NCBI GenBank assembly: GCA_950022655.1
Contig: OX465584.1
Span: forward strand, 58,872,335-58,936,334
Origin: Alentia gelatinosa
Lineage: Eukaryota; Annelida; Polychaeta; Phyllodocida; Polynoidae
Direction: 5' to 3'
DNA: 64,000 bases
The notes under the pieces were generated by a model. The model saw nothing but the letters and a program-made list of their open reading frames with translations. It had not been told where the DNA came from and did no database searches. Below, piece by piece: positions 38,611 through 49,900 of the stretch (position 1 is the first letter of the stretch; each line of letters opens with the position of its first letter). Position numbers and translations under genes: made by a program.

Positions 38611-41310
38611 TTTCAGATGTAAATAGACACTTCAGCAGATAGTCAGTATGACTGCTAATTTGTTTATTCATAACTAAAAACAGACGAAGTAATATGAATA
38701 CAATGCATCTATATCACATAATCATTATAGTAATAAAAAACCTCGGTACTCTAGCAAGGTGTAGTCAGAGAACTAGAACCTCTGGAAGGGGCACTGTACC
38801 TGGCAATAGGCCTTTTTCCACAGGCTGGTGTCACACGTTATCTACTTGGATACGCAATGCCTGCAGCCAAACATACCCCTGGCAACGTATACTTTAGCAT
38901 TGGAGCACTGAGTGTATGAAAGAATTACGTTTATATTACCCATGTACATTATTTCCAGAGTCATAATAATGATTGCATCGTATTCTATGTTATCCCAGCT
39001 CAAATCTAGTATGTCATACATGCATATTGCCTCAATAATACTTTAGATATAGTAGAGATAACACAGGGTCACCGAAATTGAATACACCTTAATACATTGG
39101 CAGGCCTAGCTATCATATGCTTATCTTTCTCCAAGTTAAAACCAAAACAATTATCAACTATAAAGTTTTGATAGTCTAGACTCATTGATACAATGCCTTT
39201 AATTGTTCTAGCAGTCCAATCTGTCCAAAACCAACACTACTGCAATCACACCCACCGTTCACACTTTAGGTGTGATTGCTGTATATCTCTATATGAATAC
39301 CGCCGGACTCGCGGTGTTTGTCGGAGCGGCCGCGTAACTAGACAGTGGGCCGTTAGGCGGCGCTGAATGGCAACACCTGTATTGATATCCACCTGTCTAG
39401 ACGACTAATTCAAGCTGGATTAAAATAGTCGCTAGCTTCAGAGCGTTTGGTATAGTCGCCAGGTGGTGCCAAGTTGCATAATCTAACATAATCAGACAAT
39501 CTCCAGTCGCCATGCACTTGGCGTTTACACTAAAAGATCTGTAGTCTTTTATGGCTGAAAGTCATCATGTGGTGCAAAATTCAAGAATCGCCACCCATAA
39601 TCATCTAGTATAATCGCCGGGTTAGGTGAACTCTGTCAGTGTCAAGGCCTTCCGCCATAAAACCCACTGAACTCTGTATCATATGCAAAAGACTCTTATC
39701 TTGATGTAAGTAGTCCGAGAGGCTCTGACTGTGAAGCGGTGCAGACAGTCAAAGAACAGTCCCATAGAGGCCTAGGCTAGCTGGTCGACCAAAAATGTAC
39801 ATCTCAGCTCAGCAGCCGTTTTCCTTATAAATATAGGTTGAATCTTTCAGATTTTGTGATAGACAGTTTCCTGAGGCAAAATGCAGCAAATTGACAGTAA
39901 TTTCCTACCATTGCATTAGTTCTAAGCAATAGAAAAGCCAGTGTTTGTAAAATCCATGTCTTTGTATTCTGCAGGTGCCAAAAATAACAAAAAACTGGTT
40001 TCAAAAGTGCAGGAAATCCTTCACAGGGGATTGCCAGGAACCAGCTTATCAAATATGGCCGACATGAGTTGAAACTGTTGAAATGTGGTTAAATGAGTTG
40101 TACAAAAAGGCTCTCGAAAGTAACACAAAGGAAGAAAAAACAGGAGTTGTATCATCAAAAAGGAATTATTATACATTTCTGAAGGTAAGGGAACATAAAA
40201 ATGCACTTACATTGACAGTATAACAGAGAACCAAGGACCTGATAATTTGTACTATGCGAATAAGCAGTTGTGCTCTCTGACTGTCTGCTAGGCAGTCAAA
40301 GTTTCTCGGACTAGACGTAAGCGGCATTAAAGGAATGTATTCAAAGGTTTGGTTTTTTTCGAGGTGTATTTTATTGGATACAGTTCACCAATACATGATT
40401 AGCGGTCTACCACCATACCCTAGGAGGCAATATCTGGTACTAATGAATACAACATATATTAGCCACACATAGATTTAGATTATGTAGAATTACACAATTT
40501 CAATAATGTAGCAAAAAGGGAGTAAGTTTTAATATAAGAAAAAAAAACACACTACTGGATTTACATATGTATGAATATGTAGGTTAAATTTTACCAATGA
40601 GCGAAAGGATCATGAGGTATGCTACATTTGTAATATCCTGAACAGTGAAGAAACACTTCCTGCTAAAAAATCCAAAAGACATTGGTAATCTATGTAAATA
40701 TTCAGTATTGTAGAAAAAAGGGAGTAAGTTTTGATAAAAAAGGACCACACTACTGAATTTACATATATATGAATATGTAGATTAACCGATTAACATGAGG
40801 TATGCTACATTTGTAATATCCTGAAGAGTGAATAATCTATGTAAATATTCTATATGAGAACGATGTTTGATTAACATCTATACCCTGTATCCTCCTTATT
40901 TTGGTCAAGCCTTATATTTTCCTGTGACCTGACCTCCTGTAGTAGTGACAAAATATAAGAAATCATTTGGTAAGATCAATTAGATTCATCCAAATAGATA
41001 AATCTTGTTTACAATACAGCATACAGCTGCTCAGTTAGCCCAAAGGAATATGAATCTTATTTGATTTGAAGAAGGTTACATTCTGATTACATTTGTTATT
41101 CAATCTTCGATTGAAAGACGCTCCAACTTATATCAAACAAATAGGAAGTTAATCTCGAGGAATATTAAATCTTTTGCAATACATCTTCTTACCATTCAGC
41201 TCTGTAGAAAACATTTTGCACTTTTACAACAGAAGCCATTTCGTTTCCCAAAGTCTTGTAGTTTGGCCATTTCCCAAAGTCTCGTAATTTGGCCAGTTTC
41301 TCTGAGCCCT
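38611..41310. other. Intergenic, no gene recognised
   Basis: Contains a short hairpin at 39235-39285 (GCAATCACACC against GGTGTGATTGC), a repeat at 39455-39625 matching 3453-3620, and a direct tandem duplication (40500-40700 and 40710-40855, sharing GGGAGTAAGTTTTRATA and GAATATGTAG). No exon, RNA gene or promoter is supported. Confidence 0.45.
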
Positions 41311-41690
41311 TTAACCCTTTAAAGACGGGGGTCTGTGGCAGAGCTCTGTTGGTTGGGGCGGGTACTTTGGATTGGCATAACTCCAGGGGGCGGGTCAAAT
41401 TTTGTCTAAACCCATATTCCATTATTTGATCACGTGATATGACACATCATTCTTATTCATATTATTTGTTTTACCAAATGATATCAAATACTATATCATA
41501 GGTATATTCTCTGAAAGTTTCAGATATATTGATCAAATATTTCTTCATAAAACAATGAAATGGTAAATATTACTAAATTACATAAATAATGCCTCAAGGC
41601 ATTATCCGGTCTCCACGGGGAATGCCTCAATGCATTACCCAGCCTATGCTGGGGAACGCCTCAAGGCATTATCTGCCCTGAAAGGGTTAA
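41311..41690. mobile_element. TTAA-flanked MITE with three micro-palindromes (copy 3)
   Basis: Starts TTAACCCTTTAAAGACGG and ends CCTGAAAGGGTTAA. The palindromes lie near the right end: AATGCCTCAAGGCATT at 41587, AATGCCTCAATGCATT at 41620 and AACGCCTCAAGGCATT at 41654. The core differs from copies 1 and 2 on both sides of the axis. Confidence 0.8.
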
Positions 41691-42210
41691 TATGACTATT
41701 TTTAGAACAATCATCTCTCCTTTAATGGTTTTTTTTTTCAATCTTTTTGAATGTATTCTTGTCATTTGACGTTCACAGGTCATGTGTGACTGAAATGTGA
41801 TTTTTTTTACTAAAGCAAATTCGACATGTGTCCTATAAACGATATCGGTCGGTGTTTAGGGCCCAAAAAGTCGGTAGGGGTATATAATCGGTGACCATGA
41901 TAATCAGTGGTCGGTTCCCACTGACCGACTTCTTCCATAACGACCGATTTACAGATGCGCCATGTCCTCAGTAATGAAAGCCAATGTGGTATGATTTTGT
42001 TTGTGGTGTTTTTGCCAAATTTAGCGTTTGTCGGTACTGAAGTCGGTCGGATAAATTGAGCGGTATTTTGTCTTGAGTCACATACGATCGGATGGGGTTT
42101 ACCGACACATATTTTCATTGCAGAAATTTGGGACGAGGGAATATTTTTATGTGGCATTTGCTGCCTCAGAGAGACAGAGAAAACGTGGAAAACAGAGGGT
42201 GGTTTTAGCC
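41691..42210. other. Intergenic, no feature recognised
   Basis: Contains repeated GACCGACTT and TCGGTCGG blocks, probably an old foldback. No coding exon is supported. Confidence 0.35.
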
Positions 42211-42394
42211 CACGAGATTCAGATCAACTATAGACAGTAGAACCAAAAGACTAATCCGTTTAAAACGTCCCAAAACATCATTTTACAAAAGAAGCCCACT
42301 GTATTATGGTATGGCGTCTTGGAACAATCTGCCTTTAGAGGTACAGGAAGGTACACTATACCAGTACAAAAAAACATTTCAAAATGAAGACTGA
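42211..42394 (+). pseudogene. Non-LTR retrotransposon RT C-terminal remnant
   Basis: An open frame TRFRSTIDSRTKRLIRLKRP, then FYKRSPLYYGMASWNNLPLE, ending FKNxD-like (KKTFQNED) and a TGA. The pattern 'SPxYxGxxxWNxLPxEV...F' is the usual end of LINE-type reverse transcriptases. Upstream catalytic parts are absent. Confidence 0.7.
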
Positions 42395-43228
42395 TAAACC
42401 CCGTGGTTAACATACTATGTCTAAGAGGTACAAAGGCCACCTAATTTCCTCTCATCGTTTCACCATGTAAATAATACCTAAATTACTGTGTATATAATAT
42501 GAGACGTGTTACTGTAACAGAAATGTAACCAGTTCAAATATAACTGGCCAGAATACCTGCGCAGCAGAGGCCTGTATGTATTCCTTTTTGTACAATAAAC
42601 CTAAACAAAAAAAACATCCCAAGGTGCTATTAACACTATGTAAGGAGGTCAGGTTGAAGGTCTTGGCTGCTGGGTCAATCTATGCCTTCTATATTCCTTA
42701 TATGGCAATGAAGGCAGAGGGACAACTCTATGCACGAAACATGTTGGCCAGTGGTACGGCATTGGGCTAATTGTCTGGGGAGGTTGAAACCGCTGTTTTA
42801 TCGCTGTGATTGAGGCGCAATTAATGTAATCTTAGCATTAACACACGAAAAAAAATTGATATATTGAAAATAAAAAAGTGAATTCTTTATGGAAAAGTGT
42901 AAAGTTGGTATCTCTAAGAAATTGGCCACTGAAAACCCAGCTTTTTTGTTAGTTAGTTATTCGAACTGGTACAAGAAAGGCTAAGGCATTTAATATGAAG
43001 TATTACCAAGAAAAATTTTTGAGGCAGAAATTGGCTACTGGAAACCCAGCTTTTGGCAGTTTGTTATTCGAGCTTTCAAAAGGAAGACATAGGCATTGAA
43101 TCTGAAGCATTAATGACAAATATTTGGGTCTAAAATTGGCCAGTTTTCTTGACGCTGTGGTTTACAGGCTTGGACATGAAGACATACCAAGAAAAATTTG
43201 TTTGCAGAAATCGGCCACTGGGAACCCA
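42395..43228. other. Intergenic, no gene recognised
   Basis: Bases 42900-43225 hold three loose repeats of a block containing TTGGCCACTG, AACCCAGC and ACCAAGAAAAATTT. Nothing coding was seen. Confidence 0.4.
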
Positions 43229-43526
43229 GGGACCAGTTTCGCTAGTTTTGTGACATGTCTAGATGGTGTGTCCGGTGTCATAAGAACTAGACACTAGACT
43301 TCGTTTTGTCCGTTCTTGCTTGCACTTTTGGTGCCACTTTTCATGTCTGTCTAACACCTTTGTCACAAAACTAGTGAAGCAGGTCCATGGTGTATAGATT
43401 TGTCTAATTCTTATGTTTGGGGTTTGTTTTTTCCTAAGGGCAGCTAATTGTGTTGTAACGAAACTAGACAACCCCAATGTCTGTATGGTGTCGCAGACAT
43501 GTCACGAAACTAGTGAAACAGGTCCC
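43229..43526. mobile_element. MITE family A next to the AChBP-like gene end
   Basis: Full-length copy with ends GGGACCAGTTTCGCTAG and CTAGTGAAACAGGTCCC. It begins 32 bp after the stop codon in transcript order, just beyond the AATAAA signal, so the insertion borders or supplies the end of the 3' untranslated region. Confidence 0.8.
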
Positions 43527-43531
43527 AGCTC

Positions 43532-43537
43532 TTTATT
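43532..43537 (-). promoter_or_regulatory. Polyadenylation signal AATAAA of the AChBP-like gene
   Basis: AATAAA on the minus strand starts 21 nt after the TAA stop (43558). The position is short but allowed for a compact 3' UTR; cleavage would fall in or beside the MITE. Confidence 0.6.
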
Positions 43538-43557
43538 TCTCTGTGTGTTTTCGAGCT

Positions 43558-43900
43558 TTAGTCAAGATAGGCCGAGGCGTTGAATAAGAAGCTGTATCGC
43601 ACAACGCTGAACAATTCCGGCATCCGTGACAGTAACTCCTGCTCCGCTCTGGTCTCCAACACTTTGCATGACGTTTCTGTGACGTAATCCGCCGTTTTGA
43701 TGACGTCACTCGTCGACCCAACGACGACCTCGTTGGCTTCGTACATCGGGGTCCAAACACGCATAGAACAGCTCAGCTGATTGGCTCCCGCACTGACGCA
43801 GGGCAGGCGGTATGTGACGTCATAAGCCCACGTCACAGCACCCGCTGACGTAACGATGACGTCATGGCGGTCATGAGAGACGTAGTCTTTGTCGTCAAGA
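43558..43900 (-). CDS. AChBP-like exon 5 (last), residues 135-248 and stop
   Basis: Acceptor TTTCCAG. Encodes LDDKDYVSHDRHDVIVTSAG then AVTWAYDVTYRLPC, the short Cys-loop (C169 to C179), SMRVWTPMYEANEVVV, and a C-terminal RYSFLFNASAYLD before TAA. The loop C stretch EQELLSRMPELF has no cysteine pair. Three TGACGTCA palindromes fall within the exon. Confidence 0.88.
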
Positions 43901-46900
43901 CTGGAAAGTAAAACAAGGATTTTATTTGGGAATATAGAGCCTCCAGAGGTTACTAAACTCCCGATTATCGCCCCGGGTAAAGCAAAGTTCTGCTCCCGAT
44001 AGAATTGGCACACTACGGAAATAATGAACCACAGTTTTCTGATTTATAATTGGAGAAACTGAATATAATTTCGGATTCCCATGTAGAAATAGCTGAAATT
44101 CCCATTTCTGACATCAGAATTTCAATTTGAGGATGTCTGAAAACCGTTAAACTGCATTTATTCTGGGTTATGAGTAAGGGGTCGATCACTATACTATGTC
44201 GTTAACCAGCGAAACCCGGAACTTGTCAACAGACTGAATTACGGGATACCTCAATAGGGTCTATTGTCAGAGGTAGCAAAGACCCTGTTGTGGGGTCCAG
44301 GGAGCAGAGCCCTCAGAACCATTTGGATATCATAGATTATACTACCAGAATGCTGGATTTTAATTGAGGGAGGGGAGGGGTTTACACACCTGATGCCAGG
44401 AGTCCAATAGCAAGGACCCTCTTGGTGGGTTCAGGGGTAGAGTAAAGCCCCTGGATTTCATAGATTGTATAAAGCACGTGATCCACCAAATCGCCGCTCA
44501 GAGATGGCCAGAGGTGGCCGGCCAGCTGGTTTTTACAGAGCCGGCAAGCCAGAGGCAACGACCGCACAGTTGCAGGAGACAGGGTTTTCAATTGGCTGGT
44601 CCGGACAATTCCAGCCGATTTGCTGATCCACCAGGCAGATTGTCCCAGCCGATCTGAGCCGATGAGCGATTTGGGCAGCCGACGTCTACATTTCCTCCAC
44701 ATGGTCATCGTCCGGCCCTAACTCACTCTTGGTGGATCATGTGCTTAAGCTGTTCCCAGGTTCCTTTGAGGGGCACTTGTGACAAACTGGGGAAAGCTGT
44801 AGGGTCCAGAGGCAAAGCTCTTCCTGAGACACCAGGGCAAAGCCCCAAGAAGCATTTGGATTTCACAGATTATAAATACGAACTGTTCCTGGGATTTCGG
44901 TTCAGGAGAAGGGATATTGACACACCTTAGTCTATATGGGCAGACTTAGACGCGAATAAGATGTACTCCATACCGAAGTAATGCAAGGTGTCTGCTTACA
45001 CATGGTGACCCTTTGAAAGGGATAAAAGTAATGCTTAACCCTTTAAGGACGCATGATGCCTGGAGGCATCACCTCACAAAAGACACATGATGCCTGGAGG
45101 CATCACCGCACTAAAGACACATGATACCATGAGGCATCATTGTCCAAATATTAACAAAAATGTTTTAACAAAGAAACAATAGAGCAATACTCATGAAATC
45201 TTCAGAAAATGTAGATATAACATCATGTTTAGTATTTCTATTAAAAAGAAATAAAATATTTATGATTATGTATCATATTGCATGATTGCAAACTTGGATA
45301 TCAGTTTTAACTATTATGTGGCCGTCCTCTAGCCAAACAGACTGCCACCAGCACCCGTCCTTATGGGAGTAACTAGGCCCCAGGCAGCCATCTTAAAGGG
45401 TTAATATAAGGGGGGATTTTTCATCCTGAGCGGAGTTTTTCTGAACAGTAAAACTCCTCTTCCGGGACACCCCGCTTAAGGGGATACCCTGCTTACAGGT
45501 TCAGCGGACACCCTGCTGAATGGGACAATTTGCTCATAACGGAGGATGGTCCCTTAAGCGAGGTTTTACTGTATATGAACCAGATATTTTGGATGTCCAC
45601 TGGAAGATGAAACGTACCTGGGGAAGACCTCAGTCTCCGGAGTCCAGATCTCGTCAGATCGCAGGTGGAGTTTGTCGATGGTGGCGCCATCTGCTGAGTC
45701 CCAGCTGAGTCTTGTGTCTACCCACACCTATCAACAAAGCCAAGAGTTACACAGAAACAGAGTTTCATTTTAAGCCCAATACCCATCTACCGATTTCGGA
45801 ACATTTATGTACGTTTGTCGGCGACAAACGGTGGGTAATTTGTCTCAGCCAAGCCATCCTAACGGAGTCCGTAGATGTAGGACAGCTAGGCAAGGCTACC
45901 CAGCAATTAGTGAACACTTGGTTTCTTTGGTTTTTGCCCTCCCCCAGCGATTAGTGAACCATACACCGATTTTATCAGTGTGCGGGTCAAGCGAGGGATT
46001 ACGTAAATTGCCTGCGACAAGGTGACCAACGATTTGGGAACTAATCGTTCAACCCTAAATCGGTAGATGGGCATCCGGCTTTAGGTAGCGTAAACAAACT
46101 GATTATGGAAGTATATCTGTGCAAAAATATACACCAAGGCTGCGCTGCATCTAATGCCACATCACAGCCTGCAGCATCTGTACCTCATCAAGTGGGATGT
46201 AACTGCTGAGCTGATGGATTTGGATATGCAAGACCGTACTGCTCTGTATAAAACTTTATGGGATGGATACAAAGTGGGTTTGCCAATATTTAAACAGATA
46301 TACTTTCAAAGTTTGTTTACGCTCCCTTTTCAATTGCCAAACCACTTTGCATATGACCATATATGGCAAACTCTGTTTCCGTTTCGACCTGCCGATCATG
46401 GCCACTGATCATGGCATTTGGTGGCCTTGTAGGCCTGTTTCTATTGGCCGATGAAAACAGTGTAGATATTATGAGTTCTCCCAATAGCCTATTTCCATTG
46501 TGCCTCAGCAGTGATAAAGGTCCGTCGGTGGCTCCTGTGTTGATGGGTGACAGTCAATGGAAATGGGTTTTTAGGAGAAATAAAAAATATCTTCACCATT
46601 TTTGTCGGCCAATGGAAACGGGCCTAATGGCGAAACATATATATGCGCGACCACCTTAGATGGTCTCTTTGTATAGTTTTTGTTGGCCGATTTCTATCTA
46701 AATAATCTTAGCTCTAGTTAAAATCACCATGGTTTTGGGTGTTTTGTTTTTTATTGCATTCATACTGAGCTTATTTCTTTCGCATTTCATACTGAAATTT
46801 ATTAGGTGGTTATGTAGTTTATTATCCACCTAATACAAAGTGTCCATAGAAAACACATAGGCAGCGTGTATGGACATACCCAGCGCATACGGATATGTTG

Positions 46901-49900
46901 TATGCTCCGGTGGCGCATACGGAAAAATAGTGCGTATGGAAAAATAGTGCATAACTAAAATCAACTGATATCGACATGTCACTTGTGCAGAAAAGGTGGA
47001 TAATAAATACAATATTTGTAGACTGGTTTCAGATAAAAGCATTTGTATGCGCCTCGGAGTTGACTCTACGCAATATCCTCGCATACACTCGAATATTACT
47101 ACTCAACTACTCTAAGCATACGGCCGCTTGTATCTGAAACCAGTCAATATTGTGTATTTATTGCGATTTTCAGTGCTGTGGTTCTGATTTGGGAGAGAGA
47201 GCAAAGTGTCGTCTGCATAAACTTAAATTTGTTTCAGAGAAATATTGGGTGTCGTTCGCGTATAATAGGAAGAAGAGAGGTCCTACGATCGAACCCTGAG
47301 GGACGCCATTTTTTTATTTATTCATTTATCTATTTATACGGCGAAGATTTTCAGCACAAAGTCGGTATGAATTACCCTCACATTAAGTCCTGGGTATTCA
47401 TATTCACAACGGTTCTTGTTCGGTAGGTAGCAAAGCTACAGATCTATTAAAGTACACCCACAATTTACATAAAGGAAGCATAGCGGTGTAAATACCCAAT
47501 ACGTAATACTGATGGGTTAATGTTAGTGGTGTGGATATTAACATCCTGTATGCCACGGTTATGCCATAAAATATTTATATGCCACTGGTGACATATGAAG
47601 TAAAAAACACATGACAGGGTAGGAAAAGATCTAAACGTCACTCACTTTCATATAATTGTTTACATGCCATTCGTTGTCTTCTGCTACAGATATCACTCAG
47701 CTCCGCTTCATGATATCATTCCGCGAAGACAACTCATGCCATATGAACAATCATATGAAATTTTGTGATGTTTCATGATAGTCTTTGTTCTGTTTGACAG
47801 ATAACTATGGAATCATTTTATTGTTGTGTTGTTAAATTTGTAGTGTTTGAGTTTATGAAGAAGTATTTGTGCAAAGCCGGCATGAAAAGATCTGCGGCCA
47901 TTAGTACCATGTTTTTTTATCTGGTTGGTCGTATTCTCCTCCTATTTGATGACAGATAATATCCTCGTATTTGCTCGGATATTACTGTGGGTCACCTAGC
48001 TAGAGAACATGACGATGCAGATGAAAATCATGGTAATATTGTTTAATTTAGATATCTGATGTGACCTACCTGGCGAACGTGAGCTCTGAAGGTGACAATA
48101 TGGCCGACCGGTTGATAATCAGTAATGGCGATCAGGGAGAGGCTGTGGCCCACCTTTACCTGCACACTTCCATTCACAACTGGCCGCTTCTGTAAAAAAT
48201 AGTGTAAATTTCATGTTTCATATCCCTTCTCTGGGAGTCGTTGCTCCTAGAAATGGGGGGAACACGTTGCTCCAGTAATATTGGATCACGTAATATGGTA
48301 TCCTTGTTTTCACATTGTATCACTACTTTTTAAAACACCACCTTTTCAGTGACATAGGTAAAAGGTTTGAACATTGGATTTTGAATTGAATATAGATGGT
48401 GATAAAGTTATGATGTGATCCGCAAAGAATCTGGAACGACAATTTTGACCTCGGGTCACTATTTTGCAACGCCCCCTTGGAAGAAGAGAAATTATTCAAC
48501 ACTATGTTATGTAAAGCCAAGACACACCAGTTGAGAGACGCTGCGATTTCCCAAATCAAACTGACTGTTTCCGTACGTCAAAGTACTTTGTAAATTTATC
48601 AATAAAAAATATCACTCTGCCTTTAGCATCGGGATATATTTCTCATTCAAGAATAAAAACGTATATTAAGCGTACACACACAGAAAGCGAGTTTCCACTA
48701 TATGGGTACTATATTGTACTTGGCACTTACATAAAATGGCATTTTTTCATGCCTTTTAAGTATATGATAATAAAAAAAATAATGAGTGAACCTGCAGCTC
48801 CCAAGTCCCAGGGTACAAGAAGATGCAGTGAGAAAGTTAGCTGAATGTAGGGGAGAGAGTTCAGGCCCTACTCCACTGCAGCCATTCCTGGGACCTGTTT
48901 CATTAGTTTCGTGACATGTCTAGATGGCGTCTGTGACACCATACGGTCAGATCGGGGTTGACTAGTTTCATGACAACACAAGTAGCGCTCTGCCCTTAGG
49001 ACAAGACATAGCCCAAACACGGTGTGTCTGGTTTCATGAGAATTAGACATTGCCTTGTTATTTGTACTGTAGTGTCACTTTTAGGCTTAGTTCCGTCTGT
49101 GCACTCCATTCTTGCTGGCACTGTTGGTGCCGCTTTTCATATCTGTCTAACACTTTTGTCACGAAACTAGTGAAACAGGTCCCAGTGTAGTGCCAAAACG
49201 GTTACCCTGCCAAAAATGGTAATTATCGCCCACTAGTATCTTGTGCGCATGTGCGAACATGCACAGTGATGAATTCCACAATTGGAGAGTGAGAAATTTG
49301 CGAAAATTAAGCATATCATGACATATCACCACATGTAATTCTCATGTCTAAATACTATTCTTTTCATTTATTTGCATTAAAATCACATCAAAACAGTAGT
49401 ACGTCCAAAAGTCTGTGAAATCTGACTGGAAGATCGTGTGCGGACGCATTCACGTATTGGGTGGGCGATAATTACCATTTTCTGTAATCAGCCCTCATGT
49501 TCTCCTCATGGTCATGCATGAGCCAAGAATAATCAAAGAACGGGTGGAGATTGAGTGAAGATTGTTCGGAGATCAAGAGGACGAGAGAGTGTATATACCT
49601 GGATGTAGGAAGCGAGAGAGTTACCTGGATGTAGGAAGAGTGAGAGTTACCTGGATGTAGGGAGAGAGAGTTACCTGGATGTAGGGAGAGAGTTACCTTG
49701 ATGTAGGGAGAGAGAGTGTTACCTGGATGTACGGAGAGAGAGAGTTACCTGGATGTAGGGAGAGACTTACCTGGATGTAGGGAGTGAGAGAGTTACCTGG
49801 ATGTAGGGAGAGAGAGAGTTACCTGGATGTAGGGAGTGAGAGAGTTACCTGGATGTAGGGAGAGAGTTACCTGGATGTAGGGAGAGAGAGAGTTACCTGG

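Noticed and set aside
34600..43228. Membrane-helix exons (M1-M4) of a full Cys-loop receptor downstream of exon 5
   Set aside because: No open stretch on the minus strand shows the M2 pattern or a hydrophobic quartet, and exon 5 ends in a stop with AATAAA just after it.
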